From contig NZ_SRLD01000001.1 in NCBI RefSeq assembly GCF_004745955.1, positions 248,001 through 312,000 on the forward strand: 64,000 bases of DNA, in the 5' to 3' direction. Position numbers and translations under genes: made by a program. The DNA is from Hymenobacter elongatus. GTDB taxonomy: Bacteria; Bacteroidota; Bacteroidia; Cytophagales; Hymenobacteraceae. Positions 9,051 to 17,455 of this stretch are shown here, piece after piece. Below the pieces are notes generated by a model. The model worked only from the letters and a program-made list of their open reading frames with translations. It did no database searches and had not been told where the DNA came from. Within the stretch, counting starts at the first letter, position 1. Every line of letters begins with the position of its first letter.

Positions 9051-11135
9051 ATGAACCACCCATACGCTTCACCATTCCTGGTTTCCACACTGCTCGGCCT
9101 GCTCGCGCCGGTTACGTTGCGGGCCCAGACGACTCCGGTCGATACGACCACACTGCGCAACCGCACCCAGCGCCTTTCCGGCGTGGAGGTAATCGGTGGG
9201 GCTACGCCGACGCGCAAAACGGAGCTGTCGGCGGAAGCCACGGCCAGCCCGGCCTCCGTTACGCTGGTGGGGCGCGACTACGTGGCCAAGCAGGCCGTCA
9301 ACTCCTATGGCGACCTGCTGCGCCCGCTGGCCGGCGTCAATGTGAGCAACTACCAGCTCGGCGGCGTGGCCTACGGCATTCAGATGCGCGGCTACACCGT
9401 GGTGGAGCACGCCCGCGACGTGGCCTTTTCCATCGATGGGGCGCTGCAAAACCAGGGCTCGTCGCTCTCGGCCAACGGCTACGCCGACCTGAACCCGCTG
9501 ATTCCCGAAACGGTGCGGCGCATTGAGGTGGTGCGCGGACCGTTCAGCCCGTTTTATGGCGACCATGCCCTGGGTGGCGTCATTCGCTTCGATACGGAGG
9601 ACCGGCTGAACAGCAGCATGACGCTCTCGGGCGGCACGTTCGGGCAGGCGCGCGGGCTGGGCATCCTGGGCTTCGGCAAGCCGGAGAGCCCCGTGGGTGG
9701 CTACGTGGCCGTGGCCGCGACCCGCACCGACGGCTTTCGCGACAACAGTAAGGATAAGAGCCTGAACGGGCTGGCCAAGCTATCCTTCAAGATGCCCGGC
9801 GGCACGGCCTCCCTGCGGGTACAGGCCTACGCCGACAACCATAACTCGGCCAGCTACCTCAAGCGGGCCGACATTGACGCAGACCGCGTGGACCGACGCG
9901 ACGCCGTAAACGGCACCGACGGCGGCTCCACCCGCCAGCAAAATGCCGTGTTCAACTACCAGGGCAGCGACCCGGCCCGCTACTTCAGCGCCACGCTCTA
10001 CGCCCAGCACCACGACTTCATCCGCTTCCGCGATGGGGGCACGGGCCAGCGCCAGACCCGCGACAACCGCGTGTGGGGCGGCGGCGACGTGCGCTACACC
10101 CGCCTGACGAAGCTGGGCAGCCTACCCGCGCAGGTGGCTGCGGGCCTGAGCTTCCGCACCGACGACATCGAGGGCACCCGCTTTTCCACCGTGGCCCGGC
10201 AGCAGGTAAAGCAGGACCGGGAGCGGGATATTACTACCTCCACCCCCTCGGCTTACGCCCAGCTCCAGGTACGGCCCATTGAGCAGCTCAAGCTGACGGC
10301 CAGTGCCCGCTACGACCGGCTCTACTACCACGTCCGGGTGGGGGCCAACGATGTGGCGGCCCTGGCCAACACCCGTGTCAAGTCCCACCCCGATATCTTC
10401 AGTCCCAAAGTCGGGGCCGCGTTTAGCTTCACGCCCACGCTGAGCGTGTTTGCCAATGCCGCCCGCGGCTTCAAAAGCCCGGATGGCTTCGCTGAATTAC
10501 CCGTGAACCCCGACCTGGGCGTGTCGAAGCTGGCCAGCTACGAAGTGGGTTTGAGTGCCGACGACGCCAGCGGCCGGCTACATGGCGTGCTGGCCGCCTA
10601 CCAGTCGAACCAAACCAATGAGGTGCAGATTGACCCGCTGGGCCAGCTCAAAAACTTCGGTCGCACCCGCCGCCAGGGCGTGGAGGCCGAAGCCCGCGTG
10701 CGGCTGGTGGAAAATGTGGACGGCCCTACCGTGTTCGGCAATTATACCTACCTGAAAGCCCGCTTGCGCAACGGCGCTGATGCCACCGAGTACGTAACCG
10801 ACACTCCCCAGTACCTGGGCACGCTGGGCCTGGACTGGACATTCGGCAGCAGCTCCAGCCTGCCGCACCGGCTCACGCTGAGCGTGTATGACCAGCTCAT
10901 TGGCCCCAAGTACCTGAACTCGGATGGCAGCCTCGAAAGCAAGGCCTTCACACGTGTGGCCGGCAAGCTCATCTACACCCGCACCAGCTGGGCGGGCTTC
11001 CGCGTCTACGTCGAGTCGAGCTTCTACCCCGGCAGTGGCGCGCTGGATGAGGTCAGCTTCCTTTCGGGCCCCGACATTCTCACCTCGGCCCAGGCCCGGG
11101 CCACCGTCACGGGCGGCATCAAGGTTCCTTTCTAA
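9051..11135 (+). CDS. TonB-dependent outer-membrane receptor
   Basis: A 694-residue receptor starting MNHPYASPFLVST with a signal peptide ending near LRAQ. The plug domain follows directly: SGVEVIGG, GDLLRPLAGVNVSNYQ, IQMRGYTVVEHARDVAFSID and RRIEVVRGPFSPFYGDHALG. A 22-strand-type barrel continues to a C-terminal aromatic residue (GGIKVPF). There is no carboxypeptidase-like or STN signalling domain, unlike the receptor at 18.4 kb. It sits between an ECF sigma factor and a DUF4198 protein, a combination seen at metal or siderophore uptake loci. The substrate cannot be read from the sequence; a metal ion or metal chelate is the best inference. Confidence 0.93.
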   Translation: MNHPYASPFLVSTLLGLLAPVTLRAQTTPVDTTTLRNRTQRLSGVEVIGGATPTRKTELSAEATASPASVTLVGRDYVAKQAVNSYGDLLRPLAGVNVSNYQLGGVAYGIQMRGYTVVEHARDVAFSIDGALQNQGSSLSANGYADLNPLIPETVRRIEVVRGPFSPFYGDHALGGVIRFDTEDRLNSSMTLSGGTFGQARGLGILGFGKPESPVGGYVAVAATRTDGFRDNSKDKSLNGLAKLSFKMPGGTASLRVQAYADNHNSASYLKRADIDADRVDRRDAVNGTDGGSTRQQNAVFNYQGSDPARYFSATLYAQHHDFIRFRDGGTGQRQTRDNRVWGGGDVRYTRLTKLGSLPAQVAAGLSFRTDDIEGTRFSTVARQQVKQDRERDITTSTPSAYAQLQVRPIEQLKLTASARYDRLYYHVRVGANDVAALANTRVKSHPDIFSPKVGAAFSFTPTLSVFANAARGFKSPDGFAELPVNPDLGVSKLASYEVGLSADDASGRLHGVLAAYQSNQTNEVQIDPLGQLKNFGRTRRQGVEAEARVRLVENVDGPTVFGNYTYLKARLRNGADATEYVTDTPQYLGTLGLDWTFGSSSSLPHRLTLSVYDQLIGPKYLNSDGSLESKAFTRVAGKLIYTRTSWAGFRVYVESSFYPGSGALDEVSFLSGPDILTSAQARATVTGGIKVPF

Positions 11136-11177
11136 CCCGACACCATTCCTTTTTCCTTCTCCTAATCCCACTTCCCC

Positions 11178-11870
11178 ATGAAAAAACAACTGACTCTGCT
11201 GGCCCTCGTTCTGGCCGCCGGCGGCCTGCGCGCCTTGGCGCACGACGCCTGGGTGGATGCCCTAGGCGGCCCCGTCTACAAGATTTTCTACGGTCATAAG
11301 CAGCCCGAACCCTATTCGGCCACCAAAGTGACGTCTATCAAAGTGCTGGATACGATGCAGAAGCCCATCAAGTACACCAAGGCCGAAATTCCTGGCGGTC
11401 TGGCGCTGACGCCCAGCACCAAGCCGGCTTTATTTGCGCTGGAATACGACAATGGCTACTGGGTGAAGGTGAACGGAGAAAGCCAGAATGTGCGTAAGTC
11501 GGCTATGCCCACCGGCACGGATGCCTCGCACCCCCTGAAATTCTCCAAAACCATGCTTAGCTGGGCCTCGTGGATGGCCAAGCCGCTGGGCCAGCGCATT
11601 GAGTTTGTGCCCGTGGGGCTGCGTGCCATGCCCAAAGCCGGCTCCACGATGAAGCTGCACTTGCTACTCGACGGCAAGCCGCTGGCCGGGCAGATGGTGG
11701 AAAACAACAGCAACGAGAAAGGGCCCAAAACCGACGCGAACGGCGACGTGACGGTGACCGTGCTCAAAGGCATTAACCGGTATGCCACCGACAAGGATAT
11801 TATGCAGACCACCGACCCCGATGCCCAGCGGCTGAGTCTGACGGCGGCGCTGGTGTTTGTGGCCAAGTAG
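11178..11870 (+). CDS. DUF4198-like periplasmic protein
   Basis: A 230-residue exported protein (MKKQLTLLALVLAAGGLRALA then HDAWVDALGG). The mature N-terminal HDAWV histidine, the beta-rich body and the KAGSTMKLHLLLDGKPLAG plus KTDANGDVTVTVLKG stretch fit the DUF4198 family. Members are often encoded beside nickel/cobalt transporters or TonB receptors and are thought to bind metal near the N-terminal His. It follows the receptor by 42 bp, so the two are probably cotranscribed. The metal-binding role is family knowledge plus context, not shown here. Confidence 0.75.
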   Translation: MKKQLTLLALVLAAGGLRALAHDAWVDALGGPVYKIFYGHKQPEPYSATKVTSIKVLDTMQKPIKYTKAEIPGGLALTPSTKPALFALEYDNGYWVKVNGESQNVRKSAMPTGTDASHPLKFSKTMLSWASWMAKPLGQRIEFVPVGLRAMPKAGSTMKLHLLLDGKPLAGQMVENNSNEKGPKTDANGDVTVTVLKGINRYATDKDIMQTTDPDAQRLSLTAALVFVAK

Positions 11871-11979
11871 CGCTACCGTATATGCAGGAAGAGGCGGGCC
11901 TACGGTTCGCTCCGGGGCTCCCTTTCGGGGGCTTTTGGAGCAAACCCTAGGCCCGTTGTCTGTTTACGGCTTGCCCTTA

Positions 11980-12133
11980 GAGAGCATCAGAAAGTGTGGG
12001 GCAGTGGTGGTCAACTGCCTCTCATCATAACTTGAGAAGCCGGACTTGTTGGTGAAAGCCACGAGCCACTCAGCCGCCCCTTGCCCTGCTGCCTTGGCTG
12101 CTGCCCGACTGCCCCACACTTTCTGATGCTCTC
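11980..12133. mobile_element. MITE-like element, copy 2 with perfect 26-bp terminal inverted repeats
   Basis: 154 bp flanked by exact inverted repeats at 11980-12005 and 12108-12133; the left arm starts GAGAGCATCAGAAAG and ends GTGTGGGGCAGT. The interior aligns along its length with copy 1 at 7174-7329. It lies between the DUF4198 gene and the sirtuin gene and interrupts neither. No clear target-site duplication is seen. Confidence 0.8.
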
Positions 12134-12261
12134 CTGAAACGCCGGCCAGCCCGTTACGTTGTGGGCACATACCATTGTACGCCCGGCGCGGCAACCGACC
12201 GGCAGGAGCATTTTGTGCCCCCCTGCGAAACACGCTGAGTGGCTCTGCGGAAACCGCCGGT

Positions 12262-12269
12262 AGTATCTT
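12262..12269 (+). promoter_or_regulatory. Putative -7 element for the sirtuin gene
   Basis: TATCTTTA, one base from the TAnnTTTG consensus, lies about 48 bp before the chosen ATG at 12317. It argues against the upstream alternative start at 12239. Confidence 0.45.
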
Positions 12270-12316
12270 TAGGACAGACTCTTCCCCCTACTCAGCTTTC
12301 AGGCTACCATCTGCTT

Positions 12317-13015
12317 ATGAAAAAGAAAATTGTAGTACTGACCGGTGCGGGTATCAGTGCGGAGAGTGGACTGGCCACGTTTCGTGGCTCCGATGGATTG
12401 TGGGAAGGGCACCGCGTAGAAGACGTTGCCTCGCCGGAGGGTTGGCAGCGCAACCCGGCGTTGGTCTTGGATTTTTATAACCAGCGGCGCACTGCGGCCC
12501 GGGCCGCAGTGCCCAATGCGGGCCACCAAGCCTTGGTCGCACTGGAGCGGGAGTTCGAAGTAGTTATTATCACCCAAAACGTGGACGATCTGCACGAGCG
12601 GGCGGGCTCCCGCCATGTTATGCACCTACACGGCAAGCTGTTCGAAGCTCGTAGTACGCGCCACGAGAACCTGGTGTATCCGATGACTACTGACCGTATT
12701 GACCTGGGTGACCAGTGCGAGAAAGGGCACCAGCTCCGGCCCAATATCGTGTGGTTTGGCGAAGCCGTACCGCTGATGGAGCGAGCCATGGAAGAAACCG
12801 CCACGGCCGATATTTTTCTGGTCGTGGGCACGTCGCTGCAAGTCTATCCGGCCGCCAATCTGGTGCATTATACGCCTACGGGCTGCCCCACCTATATCAT
12901 CGACCCTACTCAACCGCCGCTCATAGCCCGGCCGCATCTGCACCTTGTGCGGGAACCGGCTACCACCGGCGTGCCCCGCGTAGCCCGTGAATTACTGGCC
13001 AACGCCGACGTGTAG
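12317..13015 (+). CDS. cobB: NAD-dependent protein deacylase (sirtuin, CobB-like)
   Basis: Removes acyl groups from lysines using NAD. The 232-residue protein starts MKKKIVVLTGAGISAESG, the NAD-binding loop, followed by TFRGSDGLW. The catalytic histidine is in VMHLHGKLFE (His about 105), with TQNVDDLHERAG before it. Tyr54 and Arg57 in DFYNQRR match the Y-x-x-R pair that gives class III sirtuins a preference for succinyl or malonyl lysine. The zinc module normally has four cysteines between the HG motif and LRPNIVWFGE; here only one (QCEKG) remains, so the protein probably folds without structural zinc. The gene runs into a membrane hydrolase gene 38 bp downstream. Confidence 0.95.
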   Translation: MKKKIVVLTGAGISAESGLATFRGSDGLWEGHRVEDVASPEGWQRNPALVLDFYNQRRTAARAAVPNAGHQALVALEREFEVVIITQNVDDLHERAGSRHVMHLHGKLFEARSTRHENLVYPMTTDRIDLGDQCEKGHQLRPNIVWFGEAVPLMERAMEETATADIFLVVGTSLQVYPAANLVHYTPTGCPTYIIDPTQPPLIARPHLHLVREPATTGVPRVARELLANADV

Positions 13016-13053
13016 TGGCACTGTTTCTAGTGTAACACTTTTGAATTCTGAAC

Positions 13054-13605
13054 ATGGCCTCCGTTTTTGGACACGCGCTGCTAGGTGCCACGCTTGGCAA
13101 ACTGCTGCTGCCTTCTCGCCCCGGCTGGCCGTGGTGGCTGCTGGCCGCCGCCTGCGCCGTGCTGCCCGATGCGGACGTGGTAGGATTTAAGCTTGGGGTG
13201 GCGTACGCGGACTTGTGGGGGCACCGTGGCCTGAGCCACTCGGTGGCGGCGGCAGCAGTGGTAGCGACGATTCTCGTGCTGCTAATCGGGTGGTTTCGGC
13301 GGGGCCAGCACGCAGCCAGTGGGCGGCTATGGGTGCTGCTGTTCCTGGCTACGGCCTCGCACGGCGTGCTCGATGCCATGACTACGGGCGGCTTGGGAGT
13401 GGCTTTTTGGAGCCCATTTGCGCCGGAGCGTTACTTTTTTGGCTTCCGCCCCATTCAGGTGTCACCTATCGGGGTGAGTCGGTTTGCGGGGGCGGCGGCG
13501 TGGCGTGTGTTGCGGAGCGAGGCCCTGTGGGTGGGCATGCCGTGTTTGCTACTGTGGTGGAGCCAAAGCCTGTGGCGTACTGCGGGGCGGCAAGGGTCGC
13601 GCTAA
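13054..13605 (+). CDS. Membrane-bound metal-dependent hydrolase (YdjM/DUF457 type)
   Basis: A 183-residue integral membrane protein starting MASVFGHALLGATLGKLL. The signature residues are HALLG near the start, LPDADVV, GHRGLSHSV and ASHGVLDAMTTGGLGVAFWSPF, giving the His/Asp set typical of the YdjM family. Four or five hydrophobic helices are visible. Some relatives are SOS-induced in proteobacteria and the substrate is unknown. No LexA site was recognised here. The next gene starts 65 bp later. Confidence 0.88.
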   Translation: MASVFGHALLGATLGKLLLPSRPGWPWWLLAAACAVLPDADVVGFKLGVAYADLWGHRGLSHSVAAAAVVATILVLLIGWFRRGQHAASGRLWVLLFLATASHGVLDAMTTGGLGVAFWSPFAPERYFFGFRPIQVSPIGVSRFAGAAAWRVLRSEALWVGMPCLLLWWSQSLWRTAGRQGSR

Positions 13606-13670
13606 CGCACCCTGTTGAGATTTCTTGCGTACAGGTGGGGATACTTCTATTCATACGATTTGCTCGCCTC

Positions 13671-16600
13671 ATGCGAAAATCCTACCGCTTGCTTTTCGCA
13701 GCGCTGTTTACCACCGTATCCGCTCCGCTCTTTGCCCAAAATCAGCCGACTTCTCACTCCGTTTATCTGCTGGGCAACACCGCTGGTGACGCCGTTCCGG
13801 AAAGCCATTTGCGGGCTCTGCGCCAACAATTAGAGCAGCAAACCGGCCCTTTCACGGTAGTGCACCTCGGAGATATTGCCGCGAATAAAGGCCTGAAGAA
13901 AGAGCCCGAAGCCCAAACCACGGCCCGCATCGACCAGCTGATTGCCTTAGTGCAGGGCCTGCCCAATGGCCGCATCTACTTCGTGCCCGGCGACAAAGAC
14001 TGGGACAACTCCGGCCCTGACGGGCTGAAGCGCGTGCGGCGGCTGGAAGAGTATATCGAGCAGAAACTACCCAAACAAAATGCCTTTTTGCCCACCGGCG
14101 GCTGCCCCGGTCCCGAAATAATTGACGTGGCTCCCAACGTGCGGCTGGTGGCCATCAACTCGCCCTGGTGGACGCACCCGTACGACCGGCCCGAAGCACC
14201 CGATACGGAGTGCAAAACCATGACCAAGGAAGAGTTTCGGGAACAGCTGCAGGATGTGCTGGACGAGACCAAGGGCAAGAACGTGCTGGTCGTGGGTCAT
14301 CAGCCCGTGCTCAGCAACGGTGCCTACGGCGGCCGGATTCCGCTGAGCCGCCACCTCTTCCCCTTCGACAATGGCGTGCCGCTGCCGGTCGTGGGCTCGG
14401 TGTATGCCGCCTACCGCCAAAACGTGGGTACGCCGCGCGACATTGCCAATCCTGCCTACACGGATTTGCGCAAGAATCTGCTCAGCATCTTTAAGGAGAA
14501 TCCCGGTGTCGTGTACGCCGCCGCCCACGATTTCAGCCTGCAGCTCACCCGCTTCGAAGACAACTACCACCTCGTATCGGGCAGCTTTGCCGAAAAAGAG
14601 CCGGTCGGTGCCGATGCACGAACGATGTATAATAAGTCGGCGGAGGGCTTTTCGAAGCTTGACTACTACACCGACGGTACGGTAAAGTCGTATTTCTACA
14701 CCTTCTCCAAAGAAGGCGCCACGGCCCAGGAATCTTACGCGGCAACCTTGTTTCAGTCGGCGTGCACCGAGCCGCGCCTGCCAAACGTACCCGTCAATGC
14801 TTTCATTCCGGAGTGCCCCACGGCCGCCCGGGGCGTAGCCACTGCCAAGCCCGAGGTGCCCATGCAGCCCACGACTACCGTAACGCCAGGGGCGCAATAC
14901 AAAGCGAGCCCCGGCAAGCGCGTCCTGATCGGGCCGTTGTACCGTAGTTCCTGGACGCAGCCCGTGGAGGTAAAAACGCTGGACCTCAGCACCGAGAAGG
15001 GCGGCCTGCGCATCTTCGGCAAAGGTGGCGGCCGGCAAACGACTTCCATCAAGCTGATTGCGGCCGACAGCTCGGAGTATGTATTTCGCTCCGTCGACAA
15101 GGACGTTACGCGCATTCTGCCCCCCGAGCTGCGCAACTCTATTGCCGCCGATGTGCTACGCGACATTACGCCCACGGCTCACCCCTACTCGGCCCTCGTC
15201 ACCGGCTCCTTGCTCGACCAGACCGATATTCTGCACGCCCGGCCCCGCCTGTTCGTGCTGCCCGACAACAACCAGCTCGGCCCGTACCGGGAGAAATACG
15301 CGGGCCTGCTGGGCACGCTCGAAGACCGCCCCGTGGACCCCAAGCCCAACCTGCCCGGCTTCGGGGGAGCCGACGATGTGCGCCGCTCCTTCAGCTTTTT
15401 CCGGCAGCTCTATAAGGACCACGATAATCAGGTAGACGCCGTGGCGTTGGGCAAAGCCCGGGCCTTCGATATGCTGGTAGCCGACTTCGGCAAGCATGAG
15501 GACAACTGGAAATGGGCCGGCTACAAGCAGGGCAAGAAAACCATTTACCGCCCCATTCCGCGCGACCGGGACCAGAGCTTTACCCTTTGGAACGGCCTGC
15601 TTACCTACATTGCCAACCGCGAATGGGCCGTGCCCAGCATTGAGGATTTTCAGGAAGAATTCCATGATATGGAAAGCCTGAACTGGCCCGCCCGCCACCT
15701 CGACCGGTTTCTGTTGCAGTCGCTGACCCGCGAGCAGTGGCAGCAGGTGGCGAAGTACATGCAGGAAAAGCTGACGCCCGCCGCCATTGACCAGGCCACG
15801 GGGCAGCTGCCCAAAGAACTTCAGCCACTTTCCGGCTCCGATCTTAACCGCAAGCTCAAAGCCCGGATTCAGGAGTTGCCCAAAGCCCTGGATGAGTACT
15901 ATCTGATGCTGGCCAAGCGCGTGGACGTGGTAGGCTCCAACAAAGCCGAAGTGTTTCAGGTGACGCGCCTCGACGATGGCCACGTGCGGGTGCAGATGTT
16001 CGACAAAGCCAAAGACTCCGACCAGATCAACGGCGAGGCTCTGTTCGACCGCACTTTCGACCCCAAGGAAACCGAGGAAGTCGCCATCTATGGCCTCGAT
16101 GGCAAGGACGTATTTACCGTAACGGGCTCGGCGCGCAAGAGCGTGCTGGTGCGCGTTATCGGCGGCGACGGCAAAGACCGTATCACCGACGAGTCGAGCG
16201 TGGCAGGCCTGCGCACCAAAACTAAGGTGTATGACCTGCCCGACACGGAAATGAAGCTGAGCCGGGAGAGTGACAACCACACCTCGGAAAAGCTGACCGT
16301 GAACCGCTACGACCGGGAGCAATTTGAGTACGATGGCTACAACCCACGTGCCACGCTCATCTTCAACCAAAACGACGGGTTCGGCGCGGGCGCGGGGTTC
16401 GATGTGGTGCACCAGGGCTTCCGCAAGCCAGGTTACAAAAACCTGTATGGAGTTGATATTCAAGGCTCTACCAATGGAAACTTCCAAGTATCATTGAACA
16501 TGCGCCACCGCCACGCCATCGGCAGCTGGGATATTGGGGCCCGCACCGAATACGGCAACTATTTCCAGTTCTACAACTTCTTTGGCTTGGGCAACGACTC

Positions 16601-17405
16601 CAAGAAAGACGAAGGCCTGTTCGATAACAACTTCTACAAAGCCCGGTATAAAGGCTACACGGCCAACGTATTCACCGAGCACGTATTCTTCGGCCGCAGC
16701 CTGTTCCGCTTTGGCCCCACGTACGAGCAGTACACGTCTAACTTCGCCGAAAACAGCCTGCTGGGGCAGAAAAACACGCAGCAGCCACTGCCCACCGACC
16801 GCCGGCCCAATACCGCTTTCCAGCGCCTGGTTGGCCTGAATACCTTGCTCGACATCGACCTGCGCGACCGGCAGACCTTTGCCCGCCGCGGCTTTCGCCT
16901 CCGCGCCCAGCACGACAGCTACTACCAGCTAAACCGCTCCAATGGCTTTGGCCTCACCCAGCTTTTCGGCGAATACTATGCTACGGCCCGCCTGGTCGTT
17001 CCCGTCACGTTTGTGGTGAAAGGCGGCGGGGCCAAAAACTACGGTGACGCCGACGAGATTCCGTTTTACAAATTCACCAGCCTGGGGCAGCGCGAAAACC
17101 TGCGGGGGTACTACCGCAACCGCTTCACCGGCGACGCCAGCGCCTACCTCAACACGGAGGTGCGGCTGGCGCTGGGCCGTGTGCAAACCAATTTCCTGCC
17201 CTTCTCCTACGGCGTTTTCGGTTTCTACGACCAGGGCCGGGTCTATTACAAAGGCAACTCGCCCGAGGGCTGGCACGCGGGCTACGGCGCGGGCTTCTAC
17301 ATTGCGCCGGTCACTGACCAGCTGGCTTTATCGGTTTCCTACCAGACCTCCAAAGAGCAAAGCGCGCTGTTGCAGTTCGGCGTCGGTTTCCGGATTGACC
17401 AGTAG
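13671..17405 (+). CDS. Metallophosphoesterase with kinase-like middle region and C-terminal Omp85-type barrel
   Basis: A 1244-residue outer-membrane protein with signal peptide MRKSYRLLFAALFTTVSAPLFAQ; the frame is open upstream to 13215 but that part overlaps the previous gene. Residues about 25-300 form a calcineurin-like phosphoesterase: VVHLGDIA, VPGDKDW and VVGHQPVLSNG, though the first D-x-H motif is replaced by LLGNTAGD. Residues about 590-640 carry FDMLVADFGKHEDNWKW and then RPIPRDRDQ, reminiscent of the His/Asn and Asp-Asp metal and ATP motifs of CotH- or Fam20-like kinases. From about residue 885 a BamA/TamA-like surface-antigen barrel runs to the end, including GLGNDSKKD and SLGQRENLRGYYRNRF. 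A terminator follows. Similar phosphoesterase-barrel proteins exist in this phylum; their substrates are unknown. Confidence 0.85.
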   Translation: MRKSYRLLFAALFTTVSAPLFAQNQPTSHSVYLLGNTAGDAVPESHLRALRQQLEQQTGPFTVVHLGDIAANKGLKKEPEAQTTARIDQLIALVQGLPNGRIYFVPGDKDWDNSGPDGLKRVRRLEEYIEQKLPKQNAFLPTGGCPGPEIIDVAPNVRLVAINSPWWTHPYDRPEAPDTECKTMTKEEFREQLQDVLDETKGKNVLVVGHQPVLSNGAYGGRIPLSRHLFPFDNGVPLPVVGSVYAAYRQNVGTPRDIANPAYTDLRKNLLSIFKENPGVVYAAAHDFSLQLTRFEDNYHLVSGSFAEKEPVGADARTMYNKSAEGFSKLDYYTDGTVKSYFYTFSKEGATAQESYAATLFQSACTEPRLPNVPVNAFIPECPTAARGVATAKPEVPMQPTTTVTPGAQYKASPGKRVLIGPLYRSSWTQPVEVKTLDLSTEKGGLRIFGKGGGRQTTSIKLIAADSSEYVFRSVDKDVTRILPPELRNSIAADVLRDITPTAHPYSALVTGSLLDQTDILHARPRLFVLPDNNQLGPYREKYAGLLGTLEDRPVDPKPNLPGFGGADDVRRSFSFFRQLYKDHDNQVDAVALGKARAFDMLVADFGKHEDNWKWAGYKQGKKTIYRPIPRDRDQSFTLWNGLLTYIANREWAVPSIEDFQEEFHDMESLNWPARHLDRFLLQSLTREQWQQVAKYMQEKLTPAAIDQATGQLPKELQPLSGSDLNRKLKARIQELPKALDEYYLMLAKRVDVVGSNKAEVFQVTRLDDGHVRVQMFDKAKDSDQINGEALFDRTFDPKETEEVAIYGLDGKDVFTVTGSARKSVLVRVIGGDGKDRITDESSVAGLRTKTKVYDLPDTEMKLSRESDNHTSEKLTVNRYDREQFEYDGYNPRATLIFNQNDGFGAGAGFDVVHQGFRKPGYKNLYGVDIQGSTNGNFQVSLNMRHRHAIGSWDIGARTEYGNYFQFYNFFGLGNDSKKDEGLFDNNFYKARYKGYTANVFTEHVFFGRSLFRFGPTYEQYTSNFAENSLLGQKNTQQPLPTDRRPNTAFQRLVGLNTLLDIDLRDRQTFARRGFRLRAQHDSYYQLNRSNGFGLTQLFGEYYATARLVVPVTFVVKGGGAKNYGDADEIPFYKFTSLGQRENLRGYYRNRFTGDASAYLNTEVRLALGRVQTNFLPFSYGVFGFYDQGRVYYKGNSPEGWHAGYGAGFYIAPVTDQLALSVSYQTSKEQSALLQFGVGFRIDQ

Positions 17406-17425
17406 AACCGGATTGTGCTACACCG

Positions 17426-17455
17426 AAAAGCCCCGCCGAAAGCGGGGCTTTTTTT
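17426..17455 (+). terminator. Rho-independent terminator after the phosphoesterase-barrel gene
   Basis: A 9-bp perfect stem (17428-17436 with 17442-17450), a 5-base loop and a T-run. It abuts the stop of the convergent membrane-protein gene and may serve that gene less well. Confidence 0.9.

Noticed and set aside
13215-13670. Upstream extension of the phosphoesterase-barrel frame
   Set aside because: It overlaps the membrane hydrolase gene in another frame and has no conserved features. The Met at 13671 begins a clean signal peptide.
14067-16487. Long minus-strand frames opposite the phosphoesterase-barrel gene
   Set aside because: They are composition-driven antisense frames in GC-rich coding DNA. 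The plus-strand gene has clear domains.
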